64,000 nt of DNA, from the NCBI RefSeq assembly GCF_002238045.1, contig NZ_NBYO01000001.1, forward strand, positions 992,001-1,056,000, in the 5' to 3' direction. This document shows positions 8,013 through 15,546 of the stretch, piece by piece. Origin of the DNA: Notoacmeibacter marinus. Lineage in GTDB: Bacteria; Pseudomonadota; Alphaproteobacteria; Rhizobiales; Rhizobiaceae. The translations under genes were made by a program, and so were the position numbers. The notes beneath the pieces were generated by a model, which was not told the origin of the DNA, did not search any database, and was given only the letters and a program-made list of their open reading frames with translations. Numbering within the stretch: the stretch's first letter is position 1; the number at the start of each line of letters is the position of its first letter.

Positions 8013-8942
8013 TCATCGACGGATGGGTTGAACGGCGAAAAACTCAGGCGCATTCCACCTCCGTGCTTTCTCCGGGTTGGTGATAGTCCAAGCTTCTGGA
8101 GTAAAGGTCCACCACCGGTCGGTCCCGCCCGTTGGACCAGACGCGTTCCCTTCGGCAGGCCCCTCCACGTGGACTGACGCACTACCGGTCAGACTCAACT
8201 GCCGACCGGAAGTGAAATCAAGGAAGACCAAACCAGCCCGTGGGTCGAGATGGAAGTTGCCCAAGTTGTTGAACATAGAGTTTCCAGGATAGTCCGGCAC
8301 CCGCACCAGCCCGTCCACCACCTGAATAGAGCCAGGCTCACCACCCCTATGTGAAATGTCTAGCCGCCCTCCTTGCGGACCGGACGCCACGAACATCGTA
8401 TCGGCTTTTCCAATCCAAGACTTCAGTGGCTCTGTTAAGCTCGTCCCAGACTCGACGTGCCACGCTGCGGCGTTCTCGTCCGAGATCGGTTCCATTGTCC
8501 GGCGTTGGATGTACTTTGGGCAAGAAGGGTAAGCCTCCTCAATCAGAATTTGAATCCGATCTTCTTTCAAGTCTTCGACAGTTCCGTTTACACGCAGCCT
8601 TCGCCGGGTCGTCAACTCGATGAAAAGAGAACCCAGACGATCACCAACCTCGAGACCGTCGAGCGGAGCACCTCTTGCGATAGCTCCTCCCGTCGGTGCT
8701 ATCGTCAAACGTCGACGATCATCTGAAACCGATGCAAAGCCTTTCTGGCCGAAAACTATACCAGGCCACAGCCGACCTTCAGCATCTTCGCGCGAACATA
8801 TGGCAAGTTCCTGAGAGGCAACAAACGGCACGGCAGGTACAGGAACAGCATCAGCGATGATGCGGCCGTTCGCCAACGCTGCTTCCCGTTCTCCGGTTAT
8901 CTCTTGAATGGCGCGTTCGCCCTCGTGGAAAGGGTCAGGCAT
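8013..8942 (-). CDS. PPOX-class FMN-binding (pyridoxamine-phosphate-oxidase-like) protein
   Basis: A 309-residue flavin-binding split-barrel protein of the pyridoxamine 5'-phosphate oxidase-related group. Visible features are the N-terminal PDPFHEGERAIQ opening, QELAICSREDAEGRLWPGI, a YPSCPKYIQRR segment, and a second barrel strand region FNNLGNFHLDPRAGLVFLDF. Members bind FMN or F420 and are often associated or fused with 2Fe-2S reductases. Downstream lies the stub of such a reductase cut by the IS, so this protein has probably lost its electron-transfer partner. A broken DsrE gene precedes it in the same direction, and both probably came from a TetR-controlled unit. Confidence 0.82.
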   Translation of the reverse strand: MPDPFHEGERAIQEITGEREAALANGRIIADAVPVPAVPFVASQELAICSREDAEGRLWPGIVFGQKGFASVSDDRRRLTIAPTGGAIARGAPLDGLEVGDRLGSLFIELTTRRRLRVNGTVEDLKEDRIQILIEEAYPSCPKYIQRRTMEPISDENAAAWHVESGTSLTEPLKSWIGKADTMFVASGPQGGRLDISHRGGEPGSIQVVDGLVRVPDYPGNSMFNNLGNFHLDPRAGLVFLDFTSGRQLSLTGSASVHVEGPAEGNASGPTGGTDRWWTFTPEAWTITNPEKARRWNAPEFFAVQPIRR

Positions 8943-8999
8943 GAGAACCTCCGAACTCTTAGGTGACGGCGTCTTGAAGTCTCGACTGGAGGATCGACG

Positions 9000-9372
9000 T
9001 CAAAACGAAACAATCCGGGCGTCGTCAGCCAGATAACGACTGAGACCAACGACACCTGTAGTAACTGGAACATCGCTCACGAACGAGTGCGAGGCCGGAC
9101 GCTGACGCTCCATCAGTGGCTCCGAATACGTCAGCACACCCGCCACAGATAACAGCCCGGTCTTTTACAGCTTCATACAGCGCATAAGCAGGGTGTCCTT
9201 CATCACCCGCGACCTACGGCTATCGCGAACCAGCACCCTGAAAAATGAGATCGACGTCCTTTCCGTTCTCTTTGAGCTCGTGAGTCAAGATGAGAGCGTT
9301 GAACAGTCGCCCCAATGCTTCCTCGGAGGCAGCTTTAGGGTCAGAAAACACGACTATAGGGGTCTTGGTCAT
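9000..9372 (-). pseudogene. DsrE/DsrF-like family protein, frameshifted
   Basis: From the ATG at 9372 the frame reads TKTPIVVFSDPKAASEEALGR and then VDLIFQGAGSR, typical of DsrE-like proteins, but hits TAG at about 9220. A second frame then continues the family pattern (HPAYALYEAVKDRA, then CADVFGATDGA). A third frame supplies the expected end (DVPVTTGVVGLSRYLADDA) and stops at 9000. Two frameshifts and one in-frame stop make this a pseudogene, unless assembly errors are responsible. It is the first gene of a unit divergent from tetR. Confidence 0.78.
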
Positions 9373-9407
9373 GGAACAGCATCCTTGATTCTGTCGCATC
9401 AAGTTAT

Positions 9408-9425
9408 TTACCGATTGTTCGGTAA
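9408..9425. promoter_or_regulatory. TetR-type operator palindrome 1
   Basis: TTACCGATTGTTCGGTAA is an 18-bp palindrome with 7-bp perfect arms (TTACCGA/TCGGTAA), 35 bases upstream of the broken DsrE gene. It shares the TTACCG/CGGTAA half-sites with the second palindrome at 9469. Confidence 0.75.
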
Positions 9426-9468
9426 TAAATTTCTCTAGGCCCTTCCCGTCAGCGCTGTCAACTGTTAT

Positions 9469-9486
9469 TTACCGTACATTCGGTAA
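9469..9486. promoter_or_regulatory. TetR-type operator palindrome 2
   Basis: TTACCGTACATTCGGTAA has 6-bp perfect arms identical to those of the first palindrome. It ends 16 bases before the tetR ATG. One copy per divergent promoter fits a repressor controlling both directions. Confidence 0.75.
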
Positions 9487-9502
9487 CATATGAGACTCTT
9501 GG

Positions 9503-10075
9503 ATGCCGCGTCCCGCACTGGTGAACTCTGATGATTTGCTCGCTCGACTCAGCTTCACGTTTCGTGACGTTGGGTTTGAGGCAGCCAGCATGTCGGTTCT
9601 TTCGGAACGAACAGGTCTGAAACGTGCAAGCCTCTATCATCGCTTTCCGGGCGGTAAGCAGGAAATGGCTGAAAAAGTACTTTCGCGGGCGCATGAATGG
9701 ATGAGCGAAAACGTGATCGCATCATTGCGCTCGAGCCGAGATCCAGAAGAACGCCTCACGACGATGATGAGAGCACTGGAAGACTTTTACGAGAATGGAG
9801 CACGCGCTTGCTTACTCAATATGCTTGCGACAGATGCAGAAACAAAAAGCCCTTTTGCTGATGCAATTCGACAGACGTTAGAAGAGTGGATTGGCGCGCT
9901 TGCATTCTGCGCTCGCAGCGCAGGAATAAGCGAGGCAGCTTCCAAACAGCGCGCTTTACGTATTGTAACGATGATCCAAGGTGGGCTTGTTGTATCGCGC
10001 GGCCTAAGGACGAACGCGCCCTTCGGCGCTGTGATTGAAGACCTTCCTCGCGTTCTTCTGGAACGCGAAGCATGA
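9503..10075 (+). CDS. TetR-family transcriptional regulator
   Basis: A 190-residue TetR repressor. The N-terminal DNA-binding domain (residues about 5-60) has the helix-turn-helix MSVLSERTGLKRASLYHRFP, followed by GGKQEMAEKVL as in the LmrA/YxaF-type subgroup. The all-alpha C-terminal ligand domain is unremarkable. Paired palindromes upstream at 9408 and 9469 are its likely operators. Its stop overlaps the ATG of the EamA exporter (ATGA), so repressor and exporter are translationally coupled, a usual design for a drug- or metabolite-responsive efflux switch. Confidence 0.9.
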   Translation: MPRPALVNSDDLLARLSFTFRDVGFEAASMSVLSERTGLKRASLYHRFPGGKQEMAEKVLSRAHEWMSENVIASLRSSRDPEERLTTMMRALEDFYENGARACLLNMLATDAETKSPFADAIRQTLEEWIGALAFCARSAGISEAASKQRALRIVTMIQGGLVVSRGLRTNAPFGAVIEDLPRVLLEREA

Positions 10076-10935
10076 GCTCGTCGTCCGATACCGTCGAAAG
10101 CAGACGTTTCATTGTTGGCGCGGCGTGGGCCATCGCCGGGATCTCAATTTGGGCAAGTTGGATGGTTGTTACACGACTAGACCTTCTTACGTCCGGCCTT
10201 ATCGCCCAAAGAGTTGGCCTATCTGGAACACTCATTATGGCCAGCGGCTCTGGCCTGATTTACGTCCTTATCGGCTCAGGCGGGCTTTTGTTCGCGCCAG
10301 CCAATCACGCCGGCCCACTTATTCCCGGCACTATGCCGCTCTTTGCAGCACTTCTGAGCGTATTGATACTAGGGGAACGAATCGATCGGTCCCGACAACT
10401 GGGCTTGGCACTGATCCCATTCGGTGCGGCAACGATACTCGTTGGCTCATTCTTGACGTTTGAGACTGGTGAATGGCGCGGTGACCTTCTGTTTCTTTGT
10501 GCAGCTTTCCTATGGGCCAGCTATACTGTGACCCTACGACGCGCGCAGATTGGTCCGTTCCATGCTGCTGCACTTGTTGCAGTGTGGTCCGCAATGGTCT
10601 TCTTACCGGTTTATCTTTTTGTACTGCCCAAACAGATATTAGAGGTGCCGTGGTCCGCAATTCTGCAGCAGGTCGTTTTCCAGGGCATCCTTGTCAGTGT
10701 CGTTTCACTGATATGCTTCAATAGAGCAGTGACAATTATCGGCGCCTCGCGCGCCGCTGGCTTTGCTTCTTTGGTCCCAATTCTTACGGCACTCATGGCG
10801 CTCCCTGTTCTCGGCGAAGTGCCATCGGCATTTGAGATCGGAGCCCTACTAGCGGTTACCGCAGGTGTTCTTTTGGCCTCGGGCGCGGTGCGTGTATTCG
10901 GACGCAACACGCGACCAGCAACCGGAAAACTATGA
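10072..10935 (+). CDS. EamA/DMT-family transporter (probable metabolite exporter)
   Basis: A 287-residue inner-membrane protein with about ten hydrophobic segments in two EamA repeats. The first repeat ends near LGERIDRSRQLGLALIPFG and the second near LGEVPSAFEIGALLAVTAG, which are the duplicated LgE-p signatures of the family. Known members export amino acids, amines or toxic metabolites. The ATG overlaps the tetR stop by 4 bases, and its own stop overlaps the next small gene by 4 bases. With a PLP decarboxylase downstream, export of an amino acid or of the amine made from it is a reasonable inference. Confidence 0.88.
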   Translation: MSSSSDTVESRRFIVGAAWAIAGISIWASWMVVTRLDLLTSGLIAQRVGLSGTLIMASGSGLIYVLIGSGGLLFAPANHAGPLIPGTMPLFAALLSVLILGERIDRSRQLGLALIPFGAATILVGSFLTFETGEWRGDLLFLCAAFLWASYTVTLRRAQIGPFHAAALVAVWSAMVFLPVYLFVLPKQILEVPWSAILQQVVFQGILVSVVSLICFNRAVTIIGASRAAGFASLVPILTALMALPVLGEVPSAFEIGALLAVTAGVLLASGAVRVFGRNTRPATGKL

Positions 10936-11156
10936 CTAAGTGTGCTCCGGTGCCACATGAAATCGATCGAGCAAACCTTATGGCCGAGGAAGACGACCCG
11001 AGCACGGAGCAAATGCTCCGCCAACAAATCGAAGAACTTCAAGCCGCACTGTTGGCGCGAGACAGTCATATCCGAACCCTAGAAGCGGAGATTGCAACCT
11101 TAGAGCAGCAGCAGTGGCTGCGCGAAGGCTGCGCAGGAGCGGGCGACTTCGAATGA
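10932..11156 (+). CDS. Small coiled-coil protein of unknown function
   Basis: A 74-residue acidic protein that I do not recognise. The N-terminal 25 residues look disordered. From about residue 27 to 62 a continuous amphipathic helix (MLRQQIEELQAALLARDSH, then IRTLEAEIATLEQQQ) with heptad-spaced Leu/Ile predicts a short coiled coil similar in style to SlyX. It overlaps the exporter stop and the decarboxylase start by 4 bases each (ATGA in both cases), which argues for a real, stoichiometrically co-translated gene. It could be an oligomerisation or adaptor partner of the decarboxylase. Confidence 0.65.
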   Translation: MTKCAPVPHEIDRANLMAEEDDPSTEQMLRQQIEELQAALLARDSHIRTLEAEIATLEQQQWLREGCAGAGDFE

Positions 11157-12301
11157 ACCGAGATGGCACATCGGCTGGGTGGCTTCCCGACAACCTGCCC
11201 GATATAGGGCTCGGAGAGACGCGTGCCTATTCACAGGTTGCAGAGGTGATCGAGGCCCGGTCAACCCGCCTTGGCGCCCCTGATACCTTGGCGCACATGG
11301 ATCCACCTACGCCCGACGTTGCAGCTCGGCTCGTGGGCCTGAACGCAAAATATAATCAGAACTTGCTCCACCCCGATCTGTCGCCCTTTGCGAGCGAAGC
11401 CGAAGCTCGGGTGATTGCCTGGCTTGCCCCGGCGTTCGGGATGGCAACAGGCCATATCTGCGCCGGATCAACCGTAGCCAATCTGACAGCGCTCTGGGCG
11501 GCGCGCGAACACGGCGCGAGGAAAATCATCGCTTCGGCGGATGCACATCTGTCGGTACCAAAGGCGGCCCATATCCTAGGCTTGCCGTTTGAAGCTGTGC
11601 CGGTCGACGCGGTCGGGCGAATGGATCAGGCGTGCTTTCCAGATACCAACGATGCAGCGCTTGTTCTAACCGTGGGCACCACCGGACGCGGTGCTATCGA
11701 TCCGTTGTCGACCGCAGCCAGCGCCAGACAGGGCGGTGCGCGTTGGATTCATGTGGACGCCGCCTGGGCTGGACCACTCCGGTTGACCATGTATGCCGAC
11801 CGACTGGCCGGGGTCGAGCAAGCCGACAGCGTCGCCGTATCCGCTCACAAGTGGCTGTTCCAACCCAAGGACTCCGCCCTCGTCCTTTTTCGGCGCGCGG
11901 CCATGCAGGACGCCGTTTCCTTTGGGGGCGCTTATCTCGCCGTCCCGGACATCGGGGTACAAGGTTCTCGCGGCGCGGCAGGCGTGGCGCTCTTAGGGAC
12001 ACTCCTCGCCTGGGGACGGGAAGGTTTGGCAGAGCGAATTGAACACTGCATCGCTACGGTCGACGTTTTGGCTGAACGACTTGAGAATGACACTCGAACG
12101 AATTTGCTGAATCGTCCAGAAACAGCCGTGATCAACTGGCAGCCAAGCGATGCTGCCCGAACCGAAGCCATCATTGCGAAACTGGGTCACACCGCATCGC
12201 GTACAATCATCAACGGCTTGCCGTGGGTACGGCAGGTCGCCGCGAACTATTGTGCCGATGTTGATTTGATATGGAGGCGCATAGATCAAGCGCTTGACTG
12301 A
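11153..12301 (+). CDS. PLP-dependent group II decarboxylase-like protein
   Basis: A 382-residue fold-type I PLP enzyme of the glutamate/aromatic amino acid decarboxylase (DOPA decarboxylase) group. Key features are the pyridine-stacking His in SADAHLSVPKAAH, the PLP-binding Asp in HVDAAWAG, and the Schiff-base Lys in SVAVSAHKWLFQPK. At 382 residues it is shorter than the usual 450-550 because the N- and C-terminal extensions are brief. The ATG at 11153 is chosen because it overlaps the upstream stop (ATGA) and leaves out 13 residues that match nothing. It is the last gene of the tetR-exporter-coiled-coil-decarboxylase operon. The substrate is unknown; cysteine-sulfinate/aspartate or an aromatic amino acid are options. 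Confidence 0.83.
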   Translation: MNRDGTSAGWLPDNLPDIGLGETRAYSQVAEVIEARSTRLGAPDTLAHMDPPTPDVAARLVGLNAKYNQNLLHPDLSPFASEAEARVIAWLAPAFGMATGHICAGSTVANLTALWAAREHGARKIIASADAHLSVPKAAHILGLPFEAVPVDAVGRMDQACFPDTNDAALVLTVGTTGRGAIDPLSTAASARQGGARWIHVDAAWAGPLRLTMYADRLAGVEQADSVAVSAHKWLFQPKDSALVLFRRAAMQDAVSFGGAYLAVPDIGVQGSRGAAGVALLGTLLAWGREGLAERIEHCIATVDVLAERLENDTRTNLLNRPETAVINWQPSDAARTEAIIAKLGHTASRTIINGLPWVRQVAANYCADVDLIWRRIDQALD

Positions 12302-12537
12302 CACCCTGCAGCGCGGCGGAATGCTCCGTACGGAGCCATATGTGACAATGACCAATTCCGAGCCGCTGAAGCACCTGAGATTCAAACCCTCAAGCACCGT
12401 ATCAGTGAACAGGTCAACGTACGTTTAAGTGCGTCCGAATGAGCGGCTCGCTTCCGGAAAATGGCCACGTAAGCACCGCGTAAGCACTATTTCCGAGTGA
12501 GTGGAAATTTCTAAGGTGCTGATTTTATAAAGAAAAA
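12302..12537. other. Intergenic stretch, no gene seen
   Basis: This is the gap between the PLP-decarboxylase operon and the left junction of the integrated element. The only feature noticed is a short direct repeat (GTAAGCAC twice around 12468-12487). No ORF with family features or clear terminator was found. Confidence 0.6.
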
Positions 12538-12586
12538 TGGCGCGCCCGAGAGGATTCGAACCTCTGGCCTCCGCCTTCGGAGGGCG
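12538..12586. repeat. attL: duplicated 3' half of tRNA-Arg(CCG)
   Basis: These 49 bases match 25432-25480 with two substitutions. They comprise the tRNA 3' end, the T arm and the anticodon stem-loop up to the 5' side of the anticodon. The sequence after AGGGCG diverges from tRNA, so this copy is not a functional tRNA gene. Confidence 0.92.
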
Positions 12587-12710
12587 CGGGGATGGGCTTT
12601 TCTGAGCTTTCTCGGCTTTTCTCAGTCTTGCCTTTGGTATTGAAAAATAAGCGATTTTGTCTTATCTAACTTTCTACGCTCTACTTCGGCTTACCCCGGA
12701 TTGGCGCTTT

Positions 12711-12742
12711 GGTGTTAGCCCGGTGTTAGCCGGGTGTTAGCC
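12711..12742 (+). repeat. Tandem 11-bp repeats, probable integrase arm sites (left)
   Basis: GGTGTTAGCC occurs three times at 12711, 12722 and 12733 with an 11-bp period. The same motif occurs twice near the other end of the island (25364 and 25375). A position between att core and integrase start, at helical phasing, is typical of arm-type integrase-binding sites. Confidence 0.75.
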
Positions 12743-12755
12743 TGAGAGGGTAGGA

Positions 12756-14100
12756 ATGGATAATCGCAAGCTTACGAAGACCGTCGTCGATGCGCTTGAA
12801 CTGCAAACCGACCCGGCCAAGGATTACATTGCTTGGTGCGGCGAACTTCGCGGCTTCGGGTGCCGCGTTCGCAGTTCGGGCGCGAAGAGCTTCATCGTCA
12901 TGTACCGGGTCAAGGGAACCGGGCGCAGCGGCAAGCCGCGCATGGTGACAATCTGCAAGGTCGGGGAACTGACCCCTGATCAAGCGAGGGCCAAAGCGAA
13001 GGAAACACTGGCCAAGGCTGCGCTGGGTGAAGACGAAGCCGCTGAAAAGGCGCGGAAGCGGGCCGAACTGACCATAGCCCTACTTTGCGAAGAATACCTA
13101 GAAGAAGGCTGCGACGGCAAGAAAGCATCGACCATCGCAACCGACCGGGGGCGCATTGCGCGTCATATCAAACCCTTGTTGGGGAAGAAGCGCATCGGCG
13201 AAGTGAAACGCGGCGACGTAGAGCGCTTCATGCGAGACGTAGCAAACGGCAAGACGGCTGTCGAAGAAGGCGGACGCGCCGTTGTGACCGGTGGCAAAGG
13301 GACCGCCGCACGAACAGTTCGTTTGCTTGGCGGCATCTTCAGCTATGTCGTGGCGCCGGGGCTACATAGAAACCAATCCCCGCTTCGGCGTGAAGGTCTA
13401 TGCCGACGGCAAGGGCGAACGATTTCTGACCATGGACGAAATGCAACGATTGGGCGACGCGCTGCGTGAAGCGGAAACGGTCGGCCTGCCTTGGAACTTC
13501 AACGAGGGCAAAAAGGCGAAGCATCGTCCCGTGAAGGACGAAAACCGACGCGAAGTCATATCGCCCTTCGCCGTCGCAGCTATTCGGCTATTGATGCTGA
13601 CAGGTTGCCGCGCGGGAGAAATCCTTGCCCTTCGGTGGTCAGAAGTCGATTTCGAACGTGGCGTTCTCAACCTGCCTGATTCCAAGACCGGTGCAAAGAA
13701 GGTGCTGCTTGGCGCACCGGCGCTTGAGGTTCTTTCCGACTTGCCACGCATGGGCGACTATGTGATTGCCGGTGCGCTGCCCAACAAGCCGCGTTCAGAC
13801 CTGAAGCGCCCGTGGGAACGGATCACGCGCCACGCAGGGCTTAAGGACGTGCGCTTGCATGACCTTCGGCATTCTTTTGCGTCTGTCGGGGCCGGTGCGG
13901 GCATGGGCCTTGCCACCGTCGGGAAGTTGCTAGGCCACGCATCCCCCGCGATGACCGCACGATATGCCCATTTGGCCGACGACCCGTTGCGCCGCGCATC
14001 CGAAAGCATTTCCGGTACGATTGCGGCGGCGATGAACGGGGCAGCCACGAAGGAAACGAACGTAGCGGCGTTTCGAAAGGGTGCGAAGGGCAATGACTAG
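12756..14100 (+). pseudogene. int: Tyrosine recombinase (island integrase), frameshifted
   Basis: A P4-type integrase. The first frame (from ATG 12756, preceded by GGTAGGA) encodes the N-terminal DUF4102-like and SAM-like core-binding regions. At about 13353 the coding frame moves by one base: an extra G in the TGGCG context would need removal to join SYVV to RRGYIETNP. The second frame then encodes the catalytic domain with Arg in GCRAGEILALRW, H-L-R in LHDLRHSFAS, His in LLGHASP and the nucleophile Tyr in TARYAHL. All catalytic residues are present, so a single base restores a protein of about 447 residues. Either the island is immobilised or there is a sequence error. Confidence 0.88.
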
Positions 14101-14338
14101 CGAAAAGCACGGCTTCGAAATTGATGACGGACTTGCGGTCACGAAGAAGAAGCGACGCTTGAAGTATGATTGGGACACGCAAGTTATCGAAGACGTGAAA
14201 CGTCTTTTGCGAGATGATCCGTCGCAGTCCCGTCATGCTGCCCTGACAGAAGTCTTGAACCGAACGCTGAACGAAGATGAACGCGTAGACTTCGTATCCC
14301 ATCATCGGCGAATTTCGGACCGGATGAAACTTTTCTGA
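14093..14338 (+). CDS. Small hypothetical protein of the island
   Basis: An 81-residue basic/acidic protein without recognised domain. It begins TSEKHGFEIDDGLAVTKKKRR and has a central helix (VIEDVKRLLRDDPSQSRHAAL). The ATG at 14093 overlaps the integrase stop by 8 bases, so it is probably co-translated with the integrase. Size, charge and position would suit a recombination directionality or regulatory protein, but no motif proves that. Confidence 0.6.
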   Translation: MTSEKHGFEIDDGLAVTKKKRRLKYDWDTQVIEDVKRLLRDDPSQSRHAALTEVLNRTLNEDERVDFVSHHRRISDRMKLF

Positions 14339-14422
14339 CGTAGTATAAGCCGTATTTTGATCTTCCTATCAATGGCTTGGCTCTGATTCTATTTCTCTTG
14401 GGGTGATCTGAAAGGATACCCC

Positions 14423-14668
14423 ATGACTGAGCAAACCTATCTGCGCCGCGACAAGGCAGCGGCTTATCTCCAAGAGCGCTACGGCGCATATACAATCGAC
14501 ACCCTTGCCAAACTGGCCTGCGTGGGCGGCGGGCCGAAGTTTCGCAAGCTGGGGCCGTTCCCGGTCTACCTGCCTCGCGATCTAGATGACTGGGCACAGT
14601 CTCGCATGTCGCGAACGGTTTCAAGCACCTCGGAGCTTGGAGCGGGAAGCAAAGGGGCGAACAAATGA
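14423..14668 (+). CDS. AlpA-like/excisionase-like DNA-binding protein
   Basis: An 81-residue protein with the layout of short MerR-type excisionase/AlpA regulators: TYLRRDKAAAYLQERYG at the N-terminus (first helix pair), then TLAKLACVGGGPKFRKLG and a beta wing FPVYLPRDLDDWAQSR. Such proteins bind att or promoter DNA and regulate integrase genes in P4-like islands. An AAAGGATACCCC ribosome-binding region precedes the ATG. Its stop overlaps the primase-polymerase start (ATGA), so it heads the replication-module operon. Confidence 0.8.
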   Translation: MTEQTYLRRDKAAAYLQERYGAYTIDTLAKLACVGGGPKFRKLGPFPVYLPRDLDDWAQSRMSRTVSSTSELGAGSKGANK

Positions 14669-15546
14669 ACCCTTTGCCGCCCAACCTCTTGTTAGCGTTG
14701 ACCTACGCCGAAAACGGCGTGGCTGTATCTCCGTGCCGCGAACGTGATGACCAATTCGGCAAGTGCAAGTCGCCCTACATTTCCGGCGGCATGAACAGCG
14801 CTAGTAGCCATATCCAACAGGTGTACGCGTGGTGGGAGAACACGCCGGGCGCAATTATCGGCCTGCCATGCCGTGCGAACGGAATTGTCGTCATAGACGC
14901 CGACCGCCACGGGCAAGAAGACGGCGTTGAAATCCTGTCCGGTTGGTTTCGCGACAACGGGTTCAATCCGGCCCTTGTGCCATGCGTCGCAACACCGAAC
15001 GAAGGGTTTCACTTCATCTTTCGCCGCCCGGCGTCCCTGACTGACACGAAGGGAAAACTTGCACCCGCCGTCGATATTCGCGACCGCGCCTATGTGATTG
15101 CGGCGGGATCGCGTCTGGCCGATGGCCGCGAATACCGACTGTGGAACGCGACTCCTTTGCTCTTGGCGCAAGCTCTTCAGATGCAAGCGTTAGCCGAACC
15201 GCCGTCGTGGCTACTTGCCATGATGCAGAAAGCTTCAGTCATCGCGAAGCCCAAAAGCACGCAGTCTGAGTACGGCCTTGTTTCGGCGGAAGTGCTGACT
15301 TTGGCGCGGTTGAAAGGCATCACTCAAAAGGTCGCGATGGCCCCGGTTGGTCAGCGCAACAGTACACTTCATTGGGCTGCTTGCCGCCTAGGCGAGATGG
15401 TTGCTGATCGGCACATATGCCGCGACGTTGCGTTGGGCCTGATTGTCGCTTGCGGAAGGCAAATCGGTCTTTCGCAGAACGAAGCCACCAAGACGGCGCT
15501 AAGCGGGCTTGGCGACATGGCCTTGGGTGGCGTCGATGACTTCTGA
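14665..15546 (+). CDS. Bifunctional DNA primase/polymerase (Prim-Pol domain) protein
   Basis: A 293-residue archaeo-eukaryotic primase-like protein. The opening ALTYAENGVAVSPCRER, the IIGLPCRANGIVVIDADRHG stretch with the acidic DxD catalytic pair near residues 76-78, the PNEGFHFIFRRP strand with its His, and VDIRDRAYVIAAGS are the standard PF09250-type motifs. It would synthesise primers for element replication. It sits in an operon between the AlpA-like gene and the DUF3987 gene, an arrangement frequent in integrative elements and phage satellites. The helicase function expected in larger homologues is absent from this polypeptide. Confidence 0.88.
   Translation: MNPLPPNLLLALTYAENGVAVSPCRERDDQFGKCKSPYISGGMNSASSHIQQVYAWWENTPGAIIGLPCRANGIVVIDADRHGQEDGVEILSGWFRDNGFNPALVPCVATPNEGFHFIFRRPASLTDTKGKLAPAVDIRDRAYVIAAGSRLADGREYRLWNATPLLLAQALQMQALAEPPSWLLAMMQKASVIAKPKSTQSEYGLVSAEVLTLARLKGITQKVAMAPVGQRNSTLHWAACRLGEMVADRHICRDVALGLIVACGRQIGLSQNEATKTALSGLGDMALGGVDDF

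Noticed and set aside
12541-12590. A second tRNA-Arg gene at the left end of the island.
   Set aside because: Only the 3' half is present; the D arm and 5' acceptor strand are missing, so it is an att duplication.
12711-12742. Short tandem repeats as a CRISPR array.
   Set aside because: Three 11-bp units without spacers, matched by two units at the other island end; integrase arm sites fit better. No CRISPR array was seen in the window.
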